The notes beneath the pieces were generated by a model. It was not told the origin of the DNA, did not search any database, and saw only the letters and a list, made by a program, of their open reading frames with translations. A program made the translations under genes and the position numbers. From contig NZ_JAHZBQ010000004.1 in the NCBI RefSeq assembly GCF_019423325.1, forward strand, positions 1-64,000: a stretch of 64,000 nucleotides of DNA. The letters run 5' to 3'. Of the stretch, positions 16,755-26,050 are shown piece after piece; the stretch's first letter is position 1; each line of letters starts with the position of its first letter. The DNA is from Campylobacter sp. Lineage in GTDB: Bacteria > Campylobacterota > Campylobacteria > Campylobacterales > Campylobacteraceae.

Positions 16755-17462
16755 ATGCAAAAGCAAAGAAGAAATTTTATAAAATCCGCCGCACTAGGCT
16801 CTTTAGGGCTTGGCGCAATCGCCTCAAGCTTACTCGCACAAAACAGCGCGGATAAAAGCGCGCAAGACGCAAATACGAGCGCCAAAAAGCAAGAGCCGAA
16901 AAAGCCGCACTACGGCATGATATTCGATCAAAATAAATGTGTGGGCTGCACCGACTGCGAGATCGCCTGTAAAAAGGTAAATTTGGTACCAAAAGGCCAA
17001 ATGAGGCTTTTTATCCAGGATAAAACCGATCCGCTAAATTTGAAAGAAAAGCGCTATGTTAGGGTTTCTTGTCAGCAGTGCGAGGACGCGCCGTGCGTAA
17101 AAGTTTGCCCGACGAAAGCCTGCCACAAGGACGAAAAAACCGGCATTACGACAATGAACACCGATGATTGCATCGCCTGTAAATACTGCATCGTCGCCTG
17201 TCCTTACGACGTGCGCTTTATAAATCACGAAACCAAAGCCGCAGAGAGCTGCAACTTCTGCTTGGATACGAATTTAAAAGACGGCCACGAGCCTGCCTGC
17301 ATCGAGGCGTGCAGATACGAGGCGATCGTGTTTGGCGATCTAAACGACGAAAGCTCGCACATCAGCAAGCTACTTCGCGTAAAAGATAGCCTGCGCATGC
17401 ATCCTGAGTGCGGCACGAAGCCGAGCCTACGCTATATTCCTGCGGTTAAATTGGGGGTGTGA
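16755..17462 (+). CDS. mccC: Tat-exported four-cluster iron-sulfur protein MccC
   Basis: A 235-residue NrfC-like protein. It has a twin-arginine signal (KQRRNFIK at about residues 3-10 and a hydrophobic stretch to about residue 29). Sixteen cysteines fall in four groups for four [4Fe-4S] clusters: CVGCTDCEIAC, CQQCEDAPCVKVC, CIACKYCIVAC and the CNFC...C...C group. It should relay electrons from MccD to MccA on the periplasmic face. The stop lies one base before the MccD start, so the two are translationally linked. The GGAGGAG site precedes the ATG. Confidence 0.92.
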   Translation: MQKQRRNFIKSAALGSLGLGAIASSLLAQNSADKSAQDANTSAKKQEPKKPHYGMIFDQNKCVGCTDCEIACKKVNLVPKGQMRLFIQDKTDPLNLKEKRYVRVSCQQCEDAPCVKVCPTKACHKDEKTGITTMNTDDCIACKYCIVACPYDVRFINHETKAAESCNFCLDTNLKDGHEPACIEACRYEAIVFGDLNDESSHISKLLRVKDSLRMHPECGTKPSLRYIPAVKLGV

Positions 17463-17463
17463 T

Positions 17464-18435
17464 ATGAACGGAGCTATAAATTTCACTGCGACCTTCTCGC
17501 ACGGCGTGGAGTGGGGCTGGCCGATAGCGGTTTATCTTTTGCTAGCAGGTATGAGCGGCGGCGCTTTGATCGTCGCGATCCTCGTCAAATTTTACAAAAA
17601 ACAGACCGAAAGTACGCCGCTATTTAAGGCTGCGTCGCTGCTATCTTTAGTTACGATTTTACTCGGTATGGTCTGCCTGGTAGCCGATTTAGAGCGACCG
17701 CTTCTTTTTTGGAAAATTTTGATTAATTATAACTTTACATCAGTTATGTCTGTGGGCGTGGCGGCGCTTTGCGTCTATATCCCGCTTACCTTCGTAGCCT
17801 GCCTTTATGCGTTTGAAGCTGATCTTAGCGGATTTTTATCGCGCAGACTTACTTTTTTAAAAGGGCTTTTCACGCTCGTAATGAAAATTTTAAACGCGCT
17901 TCGCCCGCTACTTCTTGCGCTTACGCTCGTTTTTGCGGTCGCGATCTGCGCTTATACGGGCTTTTTGATCTCGGTTTTAGTTAGATTTCCTATCCTTAAT
18001 ACCGCTGTTTTACCTGCGCTTTTCGTGGCGTCTGGCTTATCGGCGGGTATTGCGGGCTCAAGTCTAATAGCCGCGCTTTTCTTTAAAGCGGACCCACACG
18101 GAGGCGATCTAAAAACCTTGCACGCGGTCGAGTGGCCGGTTTTAGCGATGGAAATTTTACTAATCGGCATGATTTTCGTCTCGCTAGTAACGGGCAGCGA
18201 CGTGCAAAAAGCCGCCAGCGTCGCATTTAGCGAGGGATTTTATGCGAAGATGTTTTGGCTAGGTGTCGTTGGCATAGGCTTTTGCGTACCGCTCGTTTTA
18301 AATTTCGCACTGGGCAAAAAGATCGCTCACACCGCATTTGCGTTCTACGTTAGCGCGCTTGCTAGCGTGGTCGGAGTATTACTTCTTAGAATGTTTATAC
18401 TATACGCAGGTCAAACTTACGATATAATAATGTAA
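17464..18435 (+). CDS. mccD: NrfD-type menaquinol dehydrogenase subunit MccD
   Basis: A 323-residue integral membrane protein with eight or nine predicted helices, of the NrfD/PsrC family, which oxidises quinol and passes electrons to the iron-sulfur partner MccC. Family features visible include the N-terminal GWPIAVYLLLAGMSGGAL segment and a DLERPLLFW segment around residues 75-85. It starts one base after the mccC stop and ends 15 bases before ccsA1, so it is co-transcribed. Confidence 0.9.
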   Translation: MNGAINFTATFSHGVEWGWPIAVYLLLAGMSGGALIVAILVKFYKKQTESTPLFKAASLLSLVTILLGMVCLVADLERPLLFWKILINYNFTSVMSVGVAALCVYIPLTFVACLYAFEADLSGFLSRRLTFLKGLFTLVMKILNALRPLLLALTLVFAVAICAYTGFLISVLVRFPILNTAVLPALFVASGLSAGIAGSSLIAALFFKADPHGGDLKTLHAVEWPVLAMEILLIGMIFVSLVTGSDVQKAASVAFSEGFYAKMFWLGVVGIGFCVPLVLNFALGKKIAHTAFAFYVSALASVVGVLLLRMFILYAGQTYDIIM

Positions 18436-18450
18436 AACTGCGGAGGGTTA

Positions 18451-21141
18451 ATGAGCGCACTAAAAATATTAAAATTTTTTATCTCTTACAAGTTTGCGCT
18501 CTGCCTCCTTTTTATCCTAGCCGCAGGTGCCGGCGTCGCGACCTTTTTAGAGAGCATTTACGACATGCAAACGGCTAAAATTTTAGTCTATGAGGCGCGC
18601 TGGTACGAGTGCGTCATGGGCGCTGCGACGCTGAGCCTGCTCGGCATAATCATAAAAACCAAAATGTGGCGCCGCTTCGGCTCCTTCGTTCTGCACGCGG
18701 CATTTATCGTCATCTTTATCGGCGCGGCGCTGACGCGCTATTTCGGCACCGAGGGCGTGCTGCACGTAAGAGCGGGCGAGAGCGAAAACGAGATGGTAAG
18801 CGTCAAGCCATACTTGCAAATCCGCACGCAAGACGCGCTGTTTGAGCACCCGCTAAATCTATCTCAGATCGGCGATAACGATTTTAGCTTCACGCAAAGT
18901 ATAAATTCCAAAAGCTTCACCGTCAAATTTAGCTCCTACAAACCCGCGCCCAAAGGCGAGCAGGGCACGCTTGCGGTAAAAGCGGGCTTTGAGGGCGGAA
19001 GCGAGCAAGAAGCGCAGCTGCGTGGCGGCGCTGGCTGGCTGGGTGAACCCAAAATTTTAAACTTTGACGGCGAGGAGATAATGCTAAGCTGGGGCTCGAA
19101 ACTCATAGAGCTTCCGTTTGCGGTAAAGCTTTTGAAATTTAAGCTCGAACGCTACCCGGGCTCGCAAAGCCCGTCATCCTACGCCAGCGACGTTGAAATT
19201 TTAAAAGATGGCAAGAGCGTAGGGGAGCATGAAATTTATATGAACCACCCGCTAAGCTTTGACGGCTTTAAGCTCTTTCAATCCTCCTACGACACCGACG
19301 AGCTGGGCACGGTGCTGGAGCTTAATCGCGATCCTGGTAAAATCCCCACTTATTTCGGCTATTTCTTGCTTTGCGTCGGATTTATCGGCAATCTTTTTAC
19401 CGCGGGTAGCAGGTTTAAAAAGCTAGCTAAATTTATCAAAAATAACGCGCCCGCCGCGCTTCTTCTAATCGCGCCGCTTTTTTTCGGCATTGAGCTTCGC
19501 GCCGCGGATGAAAACTATCTGGCAAACCTTAAAGCCAACTCGCGCGTTCACGCAAACGGCGCGTTCGCAGAGCTTTTGGTACAAGATTACATGGGCAGGA
19601 TCAAGCCGCTTAGCACCGAAGCAAGCGAGATCGTAAATAAAATTTCAGGCACGGATTCGCTTTACGGCTTAAGCGCCGAGCAGATGATTCTAGGAATGAG
19701 CCTAAATCCCGCGTTCTGGCGCGATCAAAAGATCATCAAGATCAAAAACGACGAGATCAAAAAGATGCTGGGCTTGGCGCCGCAGGAGCGATATGCGAGC
19801 TTTAATTCGGTCTTTGATGAAAACGGCAACTACAAGCTCGCCCACGCCCTGGACGAGGCGAATGAAAAAAGCGCCTCGCGCCGCGGCGTGCTCGATAACG
19901 AGCTGATTAAATTCGACGAGCGGCTAAACATCGCGTATCTGACTTTCAGAGGGGTATTTTTTAAATTTATCCCCGTGCCGAACGACCCGCAAAACGCGTG
20001 GCTCTCGCCGAACGACGCCTTCGCGGATTATAGTATCGCTCCGCAGATCAAAGGCGTGCTAAACGACTATCTAAACGGCTTGCAAGACGGAATTTCGGAT
20101 AATGATTGGGCTAAAGCGGATGCAGCACTTGCGGAGCTGAAAAACTACCAAAGAGCCACCTCGGCGGCTATTCTTCCAAGCGTTAGCCGCGTCAAGGCCG
20201 AGGTGTTTTATAACAAAGCTTCGGTTTTTAAAAAGCTCGTTTATTGCTATATGATCCTAGGCGGCGTAGCTCTTGTTTTGGCGCTTTTGGGCGCGCTTTT
20301 CGGCAAACGCTTTGCGCTAGCGCAAAAAATTTTATTCGCAGCCTTTGCCGCAAGCTTTGCGGCACATACCCTCGCGCTTGCGCTGCGCTGGTACGTCGCG
20401 GCTCACGCGCCGTGGAGCGATAGCTATGAGTCGATGATCTACATCGGCTGGTCGGCGGTGCTTGCGGGGATCATATTTTTTAGAAAGTCCCTACTTACGC
20501 TAAGCGCGAGCTGCTTGCTGGCTAGCATCGTGATGCTGGTAGCGCATATGAGCTTCGTAAATCCACAGATTACCAACCTCGTGCCGGTGCTAAAGTCCTA
20601 TTGGCTTAGCATCCACGTCTCGGTTATCACGGCTAGCTACGGATTTTTAGGACTTAGCTGTCTGCTCGGTCTTTTGGCTCTTGTTTTGATGGCGCTTAAA
20701 AACAGCGCCAATTGCGAGCGGCTTAACGCTCAGATCAGATATATAACGGCGATAAATGAGATCAGCCTCATCGTGGGGCTTTCGATGCTGACGCTCGGAA
20801 ATTTCTTCGGCGGCGTGTGGGCGAATGAGAGCTGGGGGCGATACTGGGGCTGGGATAGCAAAGAGACCTGGTCGTATGTCTCGATCATCGTCTATGCGAT
20901 CGTGCTGCATCTAAAGCTTATCCCGAAGCTCGGTTCGATCTATGTTTATTGCGTGAGCTCGACGCTCGCGTATAGCTCGATCATAATGACCTATTTCGGC
21001 GTAAATTTCTACCTCACCGGCATGCACTCTTACGCCGCGGGAGATGCGCCGCAGATACCCGCGCCGTTTTATTGTATAATAGCGGCGGTATTTTTAATAA
21101 TCGCTCTTGCTTTCAGGGGCAGGGACGTAAAAACGATATGA
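18451..21141 (+). CDS. ccsA1: Fused ResB-ResC cytochrome c synthetase, probably CcsA1 for the CX15CH heme
   Basis: An 896-residue fusion of ResB/CcsB (N-terminal about 1-350, with four helices and a periplasmic beta-rich domain) and ResC/CcsA (C-terminal half with about eight helices). The tryptophan-rich WWD heme-handling loop is visible near residue 795 (ANESWGRYWGWDSKETW), and flanking histidines fit the heme ligands. Epsilonproteobacteria carry several such synthetases; in Wolinella the copy in the mcc locus, CcsA1, is dedicated to the CX15CH heme of MccA. Its place directly after mccD supports that role here. A GGAGGG site precedes the ATG. Confidence 0.9.
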   Translation: MSALKILKFFISYKFALCLLFILAAGAGVATFLESIYDMQTAKILVYEARWYECVMGAATLSLLGIIIKTKMWRRFGSFVLHAAFIVIFIGAALTRYFGTEGVLHVRAGESENEMVSVKPYLQIRTQDALFEHPLNLSQIGDNDFSFTQSINSKSFTVKFSSYKPAPKGEQGTLAVKAGFEGGSEQEAQLRGGAGWLGEPKILNFDGEEIMLSWGSKLIELPFAVKLLKFKLERYPGSQSPSSYASDVEILKDGKSVGEHEIYMNHPLSFDGFKLFQSSYDTDELGTVLELNRDPGKIPTYFGYFLLCVGFIGNLFTAGSRFKKLAKFIKNNAPAALLLIAPLFFGIELRAADENYLANLKANSRVHANGAFAELLVQDYMGRIKPLSTEASEIVNKISGTDSLYGLSAEQMILGMSLNPAFWRDQKIIKIKNDEIKKMLGLAPQERYASFNSVFDENGNYKLAHALDEANEKSASRRGVLDNELIKFDERLNIAYLTFRGVFFKFIPVPNDPQNAWLSPNDAFADYSIAPQIKGVLNDYLNGLQDGISDNDWAKADAALAELKNYQRATSAAILPSVSRVKAEVFYNKASVFKKLVYCYMILGGVALVLALLGALFGKRFALAQKILFAAFAASFAAHTLALALRWYVAAHAPWSDSYESMIYIGWSAVLAGIIFFRKSLLTLSASCLLASIVMLVAHMSFVNPQITNLVPVLKSYWLSIHVSVITASYGFLGLSCLLGLLALVLMALKNSANCERLNAQIRYITAINEISLIVGLSMLTLGNFFGGVWANESWGRYWGWDSKETWSYVSIIVYAIVLHLKLIPKLGSIYVYCVSSTLAYSSIIMTYFGVNFYLTGMHSYAAGDAPQIPAPFYCIIAAVFLIIALAFRGRDVKTI

Positions 21142-21151
21142 AGGAGTAAAT

Positions 21152-21985
21152 TTGAAAAAATTTCTAATAGCGTTAGCCTTGGCTGCCGCGGCAAATGCGG
21201 GCTTTATCAGCGAGGGCATTCAGGCACAGCAAAGCGGCGATCATAAAAAACTCGCAGAAATTTACGAGCGAGCGTGCGGTTTGGAAAATAAAGCTTCGGG
21301 ATGCTATAATCTAGCCGTTTTGTATTTTGAGGGTACCGGCAACGTAGAGAAAAATTTCGAAAAAGCGATCAGCCTCTACGAGAAGGCGTGCAGCGCCAAA
21401 TTTGCGCTTGCGTGCAACAATCTAGGCTATATCTACGAAAGCGGCAACGGCGCGGATCAAAATTTCACCAAAGCCGCGGCTTATTATGAAAAAGCCTGCA
21501 AAGATAACGAAGGCTGCACCTCGCTCGGGCTTTTATACGCAAACGGCGCCGGGCTTGCAAAGGACGTCGTCAAGGCGGCGAGCCTTTATGAAAAAGCCTG
21601 CACCTACGGCGATATGATGGGCTGCAACAACCTGGGCTATCTGTATCTAAAGGGCGAAGGCGTGGAGCAAAGCTTCGCAAAGGCTAAAATTTTTTACGAA
21701 AAGGCTTGCGGCGGCGACATCGGCATCGGCTGCAACAACCTAGGCTATCTATACGCCTTCGGGCAGGGGGTGGGCCAGGATTATAAGCAAGCAAAGCAGC
21801 AGTATGAAAAGGCGTGCAATCTCGGCTACTTCGACGGCTGCAATAACCTAGCCATAATGTATGCCGAAGGTAAGGGCGTGAAGTCCGATAACGCCAAAGC
21901 AAAAGAGTTTTTCAAAAAAAGCTGCGACGGCGGCATCAAGATGGGATGCGAGAATTTGGAATTTTTAAATTCGATTAGTAAGTAA
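21152..21985 (+). CDS. Exported Cys-paired Sel1-like repeat protein in the mcc island
   Basis: A 277-residue Hcp-like protein starting at TTG 21152, chosen because AAGGAG lies just upstream and a signal peptide (about residues 1-16) follows. About seven Sel1-like repeats each carry the YEKAC...GC...L pattern, so the cysteines are paired as in Helicobacter cysteine-rich proteins. It lies 10 bases after ccsA1 and 32 bases before the NosL-like gene, in the same direction, so it belongs to the island. A scaffold role for periplasmic maturation is plausible but unproven. It is a paralogue of the gene at 10329-11225. Confidence 0.85.
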   Translation: MKKFLIALALAAAANAGFISEGIQAQQSGDHKKLAEIYERACGLENKASGCYNLAVLYFEGTGNVEKNFEKAISLYEKACSAKFALACNNLGYIYESGNGADQNFTKAAAYYEKACKDNEGCTSLGLLYANGAGLAKDVVKAASLYEKACTYGDMMGCNNLGYLYLKGEGVEQSFAKAKIFYEKACGGDIGIGCNNLGYLYAFGQGVGQDYKQAKQQYEKACNLGYFDGCNNLAIMYAEGKGVKSDNAKAKEFFKKSCDGGIKMGCENLEFLNSISK

Positions 21986-22017
21986 ATTTGAAATATTAAA
22001 ATTTTTAAGGAGATAGT

Positions 22018-23142
22018 ATGATTTTACGTTCGTTTTTAGCTTCGGCTGCGCTCGTTGCGTTCGTTTTCGGTGCCTCGATGGACGGGGCCAATAAACCGGC
22101 AAAGCCTATGTTTCAAAGCGTGGATCCAAGCAAGGCTACGCTTGTAGGAAGCGGCGAGGGCAAAGAATACTGCGCCGTTTGCGGAATGAATTTGGTTAAA
22201 TTCTATAAAACTAATCACGTTTGGAACGGCAAGCAAGTAGCTTCTCTGCACTGCTTGTACGAGCTAACGGAGGGAAAAATTCCAAGCGATGCGCAGGTCG
22301 TCGATACAAAAAATCTAAATTTGATCGACGTAAATAAAGCCTTTTACGTCGTGGGCAGCAAGGTCAAAGGCACGATGACTCGCAACAGCAAATATGCCTT
22401 TTCAACCGAAGCCGACGCGAAGGAATTTCAAGCCGAAAACGGCGGCGAGATAATGAGCTTCGCCAAAGCCTACGAGATTGCAGGGCAGGATTTCGAGGGC
22501 GATAACAAGATGATTAAAGCCAAGCGCGAGGGCGGCGTTTACGCGCACGGTAAAGAATTTTACGAAACAAACTGCGCTAAAACGGACGCCAAAAGCTTCA
22601 AAGCCATCTCCGAGCTCAAAGCTCATCTCAAAAAGACTTGCGACGTAAAGGGCGCTAGCAAGGCCCCTGAATACGACAAACACCTACAAGCCGCAGCGCT
22701 ATATTTGTGGGATGCGCCGGCAAATTTAGGCAGCAGCGGTAAAGATACAAAAGCGAAAAAGCCTGAAAAGATCGTCGTGCCGCAAGGCGCTAAATGCCCG
22801 GTATGCGGCATGCTAGTGGGTAAAAACCCTAACTGGGCGGCGATGATAGAGGTTCAGGGCGGCGAGAACCTATATTTTGACGGCGTGAAAGACCTGATGA
22901 AATACTACTTCCAAAAGGGCAAGAGCTTTGATAAAATTTACGTAACCGACTACTACAAGTTACACAAGATCGATGCTAAAAGTGCATTTTTCGTGCTCGG
23001 CTCAAACGTCCTAGGGCCGATGGGCGACGAGCTCATTGCGTTTGATAGCGAGAGCGCGGCTAAGACCTTCGCTAAAGATCACGGAGGCAAGAGCGTGCTT
23101 AAATTTGACGAAATTCAAGAGAGCGTAATAGAAGGGCTATGA
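22018..23142 (+). CDS. Tandem NosL-domain periplasmic protein, candidate copper chaperone for MccA
   Basis: A 374-residue exported protein (signal peptide about residues 1-19) with two NosL-like domains. Domain 1 has YCAVCGMNL near residue 60 and domain 2 has CPVCGMLVG near residue 262. Each is followed by strands and an FYVVGSKVKG or FFVLGSNVLG segment typical of NosL. NosL delivers Cu(I) to nitrous oxide reductase. MccA also needs copper, and Wolinella has a NosL-like MccL in its mcc locus, which I recall but cannot check here. The domain duplication is unusual. It starts a chain of genes overlapping by a few bases. Confidence 0.8.
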   Translation: MILRSFLASAALVAFVFGASMDGANKPAKPMFQSVDPSKATLVGSGEGKEYCAVCGMNLVKFYKTNHVWNGKQVASLHCLYELTEGKIPSDAQVVDTKNLNLIDVNKAFYVVGSKVKGTMTRNSKYAFSTEADAKEFQAENGGEIMSFAKAYEIAGQDFEGDNKMIKAKREGGVYAHGKEFYETNCAKTDAKSFKAISELKAHLKKTCDVKGASKAPEYDKHLQAAALYLWDAPANLGSSGKDTKAKKPEKIVVPQGAKCPVCGMLVGKNPNWAAMIEVQGGENLYFDGVKDLMKYYFQKGKSFDKIYVTDYYKLHKIDAKSAFFVLGSNVLGPMGDELIAFDSESAAKTFAKDHGGKSVLKFDEIQESVIEGL

Positions 23143-23327
23143 GGCTCATTTGCGCTTTAATTATCTTTTTTGCCGCCCTTTACGCGCTCATTGCGGTGCA
23201 TTATGTAAGCTTTGATCGCGCAAAGAGCGAGCAGTGCCTGCAAAAGCTCGCGCGCGAGATAAAGGACGTACGGCTCTCAAGCAGCTTTAAGAGCAAGGCC
23301 TACGCGGAGTTCGTCTATGATAAGTAA
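23139..23327 (+). CDS. Small single-helix membrane protein in the mcc maturation cassette
   Basis: A 62-residue protein with an N-terminal hydrophobic helix (about residues 3-23) and a charged tail with one cysteine. It overlaps the preceding gene by an ATGA and the following ABC permease by 11 bases, which argues that it is translated. I recognise no family. The tail contains Lys/Arg/Glu-rich helix propensity and could contact the transporter on the periplasmic side. Confidence 0.65.
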   Translation: MRLICALIIFFAALYALIAVHYVSFDRAKSEQCLQKLAREIKDVRLSSSFKSKAYAEFVYDK

Positions 23328-24426
23328 AAGCTTTATCGACTACTCCGTAACTCTGCTGCGAAAAGACAGAGCCGATCACGCCTTTAGCTTCGCGATCTTT
23401 GCATTTATCGTTTTTGTTTTAAGCTCGGTGCTTTTTATCTCGGGCTCCATTCAAAACGATCTTGAAAAGGTCATCAAGCTCAGGCCCGACATCGTCGTAG
23501 AGGCTCTGCGCGCGGGCAAGCGCGATTTGATGCACGACGGCTATATCTACGATATCTCCAAAATCGCGGGCGTCAGCGAAGTGCAGGGCGCTGTGGACGG
23601 GATGTATTACTTTGCTCAAAAGCGCGTTTGGTTTCATATCGTAGGCGACGAAAGCCTGAGCGAAAATGAAATGATCGTAGGCGAGGGGGTAAAGGCGGCG
23701 ATGGGCGAGTGGTACTACGAGGACGAGTTTCACTTCTTGACCGAACAGCGCCTAATCGCGATTAAGATTAATAAAATTTCGCCGCACGAAAGCAGCATCG
23801 TCTCAAACGACGTGATCTATCTAAACCCCGTTACCGCGCGCGAGGTGCTAAGCCTCAAAGAGGGCGAATACACCAAACTCTACGTAAGCGTGCCCAACCC
23901 CAACGAAGTAAGCGAAGTAGCGCTTAAGATCGTAAATTTATACCCCAACACGCAAGCTCTCAGCGCCGAGGACGCGGTAGCCGAAGTGAGGCATCTGTAT
24001 TATTACAAGGGTGGAATTTTTATGGTGCTTTACGCCGTGGCGATGATCTCGTTTTTCATCTTGCTGAAAAATCAAATTTCGCTCGCATACGGCGAGAAGA
24101 AAAAGGAGATCGCGATCTTGCGCAGCATCGGCTTTTGTATAAAGGACATCATCGCGATGAAATTTATTCAAAATTTCATCGTCTCGCTAAGTGCGTATCT
24201 GCTCGGCGTCGCGGGCGCTTATGCTTATGTTTTTATCCTGGATGCGCCGCTTCTGCGCGATATATTCTTAGGCGGCGAGCTGCGAAATTTCATCACCTTC
24301 ACGCCTGCGATAAATTTTAATATGCTCTTTTTGATCTTCGTCTTTAGCGTGATCCCGTTTTTAGCCTTCGTCATCATCCCATCCTGGCGCATCGCTATAG
24401 GTGATATGAGCGAGGCGGTCAAATGA
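23317..24426 (+). CDS. MacB/FtsX-type ABC transporter permease
   Basis: A 369-residue permease with one N-terminal helix (about 22-45), a periplasmic domain of about 190 residues, and three C-terminal helices (about 235-255, 285-310, 335-358). This is the FtsX/LolC/MacB layout. The cytoplasmic KKKEIAILRSIGF coupling segment before helix 3 is clear. It pairs with the ATPase whose ATG overlaps its stop by four bases. Such transporters are mechanotransmitters or lipoprotein extractors rather than pores for small solutes. In this setting it parallels NosFY, which powers copper-site assembly in NosZ. Confidence 0.85.
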   Translation: MISKSFIDYSVTLLRKDRADHAFSFAIFAFIVFVLSSVLFISGSIQNDLEKVIKLRPDIVVEALRAGKRDLMHDGYIYDISKIAGVSEVQGAVDGMYYFAQKRVWFHIVGDESLSENEMIVGEGVKAAMGEWYYEDEFHFLTEQRLIAIKINKISPHESSIVSNDVIYLNPVTAREVLSLKEGEYTKLYVSVPNPNEVSEVALKIVNLYPNTQALSAEDAVAEVRHLYYYKGGIFMVLYAVAMISFFILLKNQISLAYGEKKKEIAILRSIGFCIKDIIAMKFIQNFIVSLSAYLLGVAGAYAYVFILDAPLLRDIFLGGELRNFITFTPAINFNMLFLIFVFSVIPFLAFVIIPSWRIAIGDMSEAVK

Positions 24427-25100
24427 GTAAGATAGAGATTAAGCAGCTTTGTAAAATTTACAACGAGGGCAGGGCGAATGAATTTAGCGCTTTGAAAAAT
24501 ATAAGCTTAAACGTCGAGGAAGGGCAGATCGTAATCTTAAAAGGGGTCAGCGGCAGCGGCAAAAGTACGCTTCTATCTATCATAGGCGCGCTTTCTAAGC
24601 CGAGCAGCGGCGAGGTTTTGGTGGACGGCGCAAACGTCTCTAAGCTCGCCGATATTGAAAGCTCCGCGTATCGCCATAAAAAAATCGGCTTTATCTTTCA
24701 GTCTTTCAATCTGCTTGAGGCGCTTAGCGTCTATAAAAACGTCCTTGCGCCGCTTAGCCTTGAGCGGCTGAGCAGAGATGAGCTTAGCGCGCGCATAGAC
24801 GAAGCGATGCAGATCGCTAATATCGCGCATAAAAAAGATCAGATCGTCTCCAGCCTTAGCGGCGGCGAGAAGCAGCGCTGCGCTATCGCAAGGGCGCTCG
24901 TGATGAATCCGCAGATTATCTTGGCCGACGAGCCGACGGCAAATTTAGACAAACAAAACTCGCTCGGTTTTATCGAGATGCTCTCAAAGCTCAAAGAGCT
25001 TAAAAAGACCGTTTTGATCGCGACGCACGACATACTCTTCGACGAGCTAAGCTTCGTGGATCGATACGTCTTTTTAAAAGACGGAGAAATTTCAGCATGA
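24423..25100 (+). CDS. LolD/MacB-type ABC transporter ATPase
   Basis: A 225-residue ATPase with Walker A (GVSGSGKST, about residues 39-47), Q-loop (FIFQSFN), signature (SLSGGEKQRCAIARAL), Walker B (ILADEPTANLD) and H-loop (IATHD). The signature and the length fit the LolD/FtsE/MacB subfamily. It overlaps both neighbours by four bases (ATGA), so stoichiometric production with the permease upstream and the membrane protein downstream is likely. Confidence 0.92.
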   Translation: MSKIEIKQLCKIYNEGRANEFSALKNISLNVEEGQIVILKGVSGSGKSTLLSIIGALSKPSSGEVLVDGANVSKLADIESSAYRHKKIGFIFQSFNLLEALSVYKNVLAPLSLERLSRDELSARIDEAMQIANIAHKKDQIVSSLSGGEKQRCAIARALVMNPQIILADEPTANLDKQNSLGFIEMLSKLKELKKTVLIATHDILFDELSFVDRYVFLKDGEISA

Positions 25101-26050
25101 GCGTATTTTTATCGGGTAGCGTGATCGCGTTTTTGGCCGTGGAGCTGATCGTAATAGCGCTGATGGCGATCTCGCAGTTTCACATCGTGCGGATCATACG
25201 CTACTGGGACTTTAATGCCACGTCAAATTTACAATACGCCCTGGAGAAAAGAAACTATCTCATCAACACCATTTTGTTCTTCACGATAGCGTGCAAGATC
25301 ATTTTGTTTATATTTTTCGCGCTCTGCCTAAACGAGCTCTCTTCGATCGTGCCCGGCGCGATGTGTTCCGCGGGCGTCGTGGGCTCGAACCGCTACGGCA
25401 ACATCCTGCTACTTTTAAAAATTTTACTGATCTTCGGCTTTGGGCTCTGGCTTATTTTAAACAGCCTCGATCTTAAAGCGGGCAAATTTCCCTATCTAAA
25501 GCGCAAATACCTGATCTTTACCATCCTTTTTGCGGGCGTTTTGGCGGAGTTTATTTTAGAAATTCTATTTTTTACCAATATCCCGTTGCGCGTGCCGGTG
25601 TTTTGCTGCTCGGTCGTATTTCGCGCACCGAAGCTCCCGTTTGGATACACGCAGGCGCTTTTGGCAACCTTTTTCTACGCGATATTGGGCGCCATTTTGA
25701 TCTTAAATTTCTTAAAGCAGTCGATGGCGAGCTTTGCTCTGAATTTGCTCTTTTTGTTCGTCGCATACTACGCGATCACCTATTTTTTCGGGCTTTACGT
25801 TTACGAGCAGCCCAATCATAAATGCCCGTACTGCATGCTTTTGAAGGATTACTATTTCGTCGGCTATGCGATTTGGGGCTCGCTGTTTTTGGGTATATTT
25901 TTCGGAATCGTGCCGTTTTTAACGGAGCTCATCACCAAGCGCGCCTACACCCACCTGCTTAAATACTCCTCGTTCTGGCTCATTCTAAACGCGCTTATCT
26001 GCAGCGCCTACGTCGTCAAATACTACTTCGTGCGGGGTGCGCTGCTATGA
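25097..26050 (+). CDS. Polytopic membrane protein with CPYC motif, mcc maturation cassette
   Basis: A 317-residue protein with seven or eight predicted helices and no family I recognise. Notable are three cysteine sites in extramembrane or interface positions: AMCSAG near residue 93, FCCSV near residue 173, and HKCPYCML near residue 243. The CPYC resembles a thioredoxin-like redox pair or a soft-metal site. Between an ABC ATPase and a NosL-like protein, it could move copper or reducing equivalents across the membrane. That role is inference from motifs and context. Four-base overlaps on both sides. Confidence 0.7.
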   Translation: MSVFLSGSVIAFLAVELIVIALMAISQFHIVRIIRYWDFNATSNLQYALEKRNYLINTILFFTIACKIILFIFFALCLNELSSIVPGAMCSAGVVGSNRYGNILLLLKILLIFGFGLWLILNSLDLKAGKFPYLKRKYLIFTILFAGVLAEFILEILFFTNIPLRVPVFCCSVVFRAPKLPFGYTQALLATFFYAILGAILILNFLKQSMASFALNLLFLFVAYYAITYFFGLYVYEQPNHKCPYCMLLKDYYFVGYAIWGSLFLGIFFGIVPFLTELITKRAYTHLLKYSSFWLILNALICSAYVVKYYFVRGALL

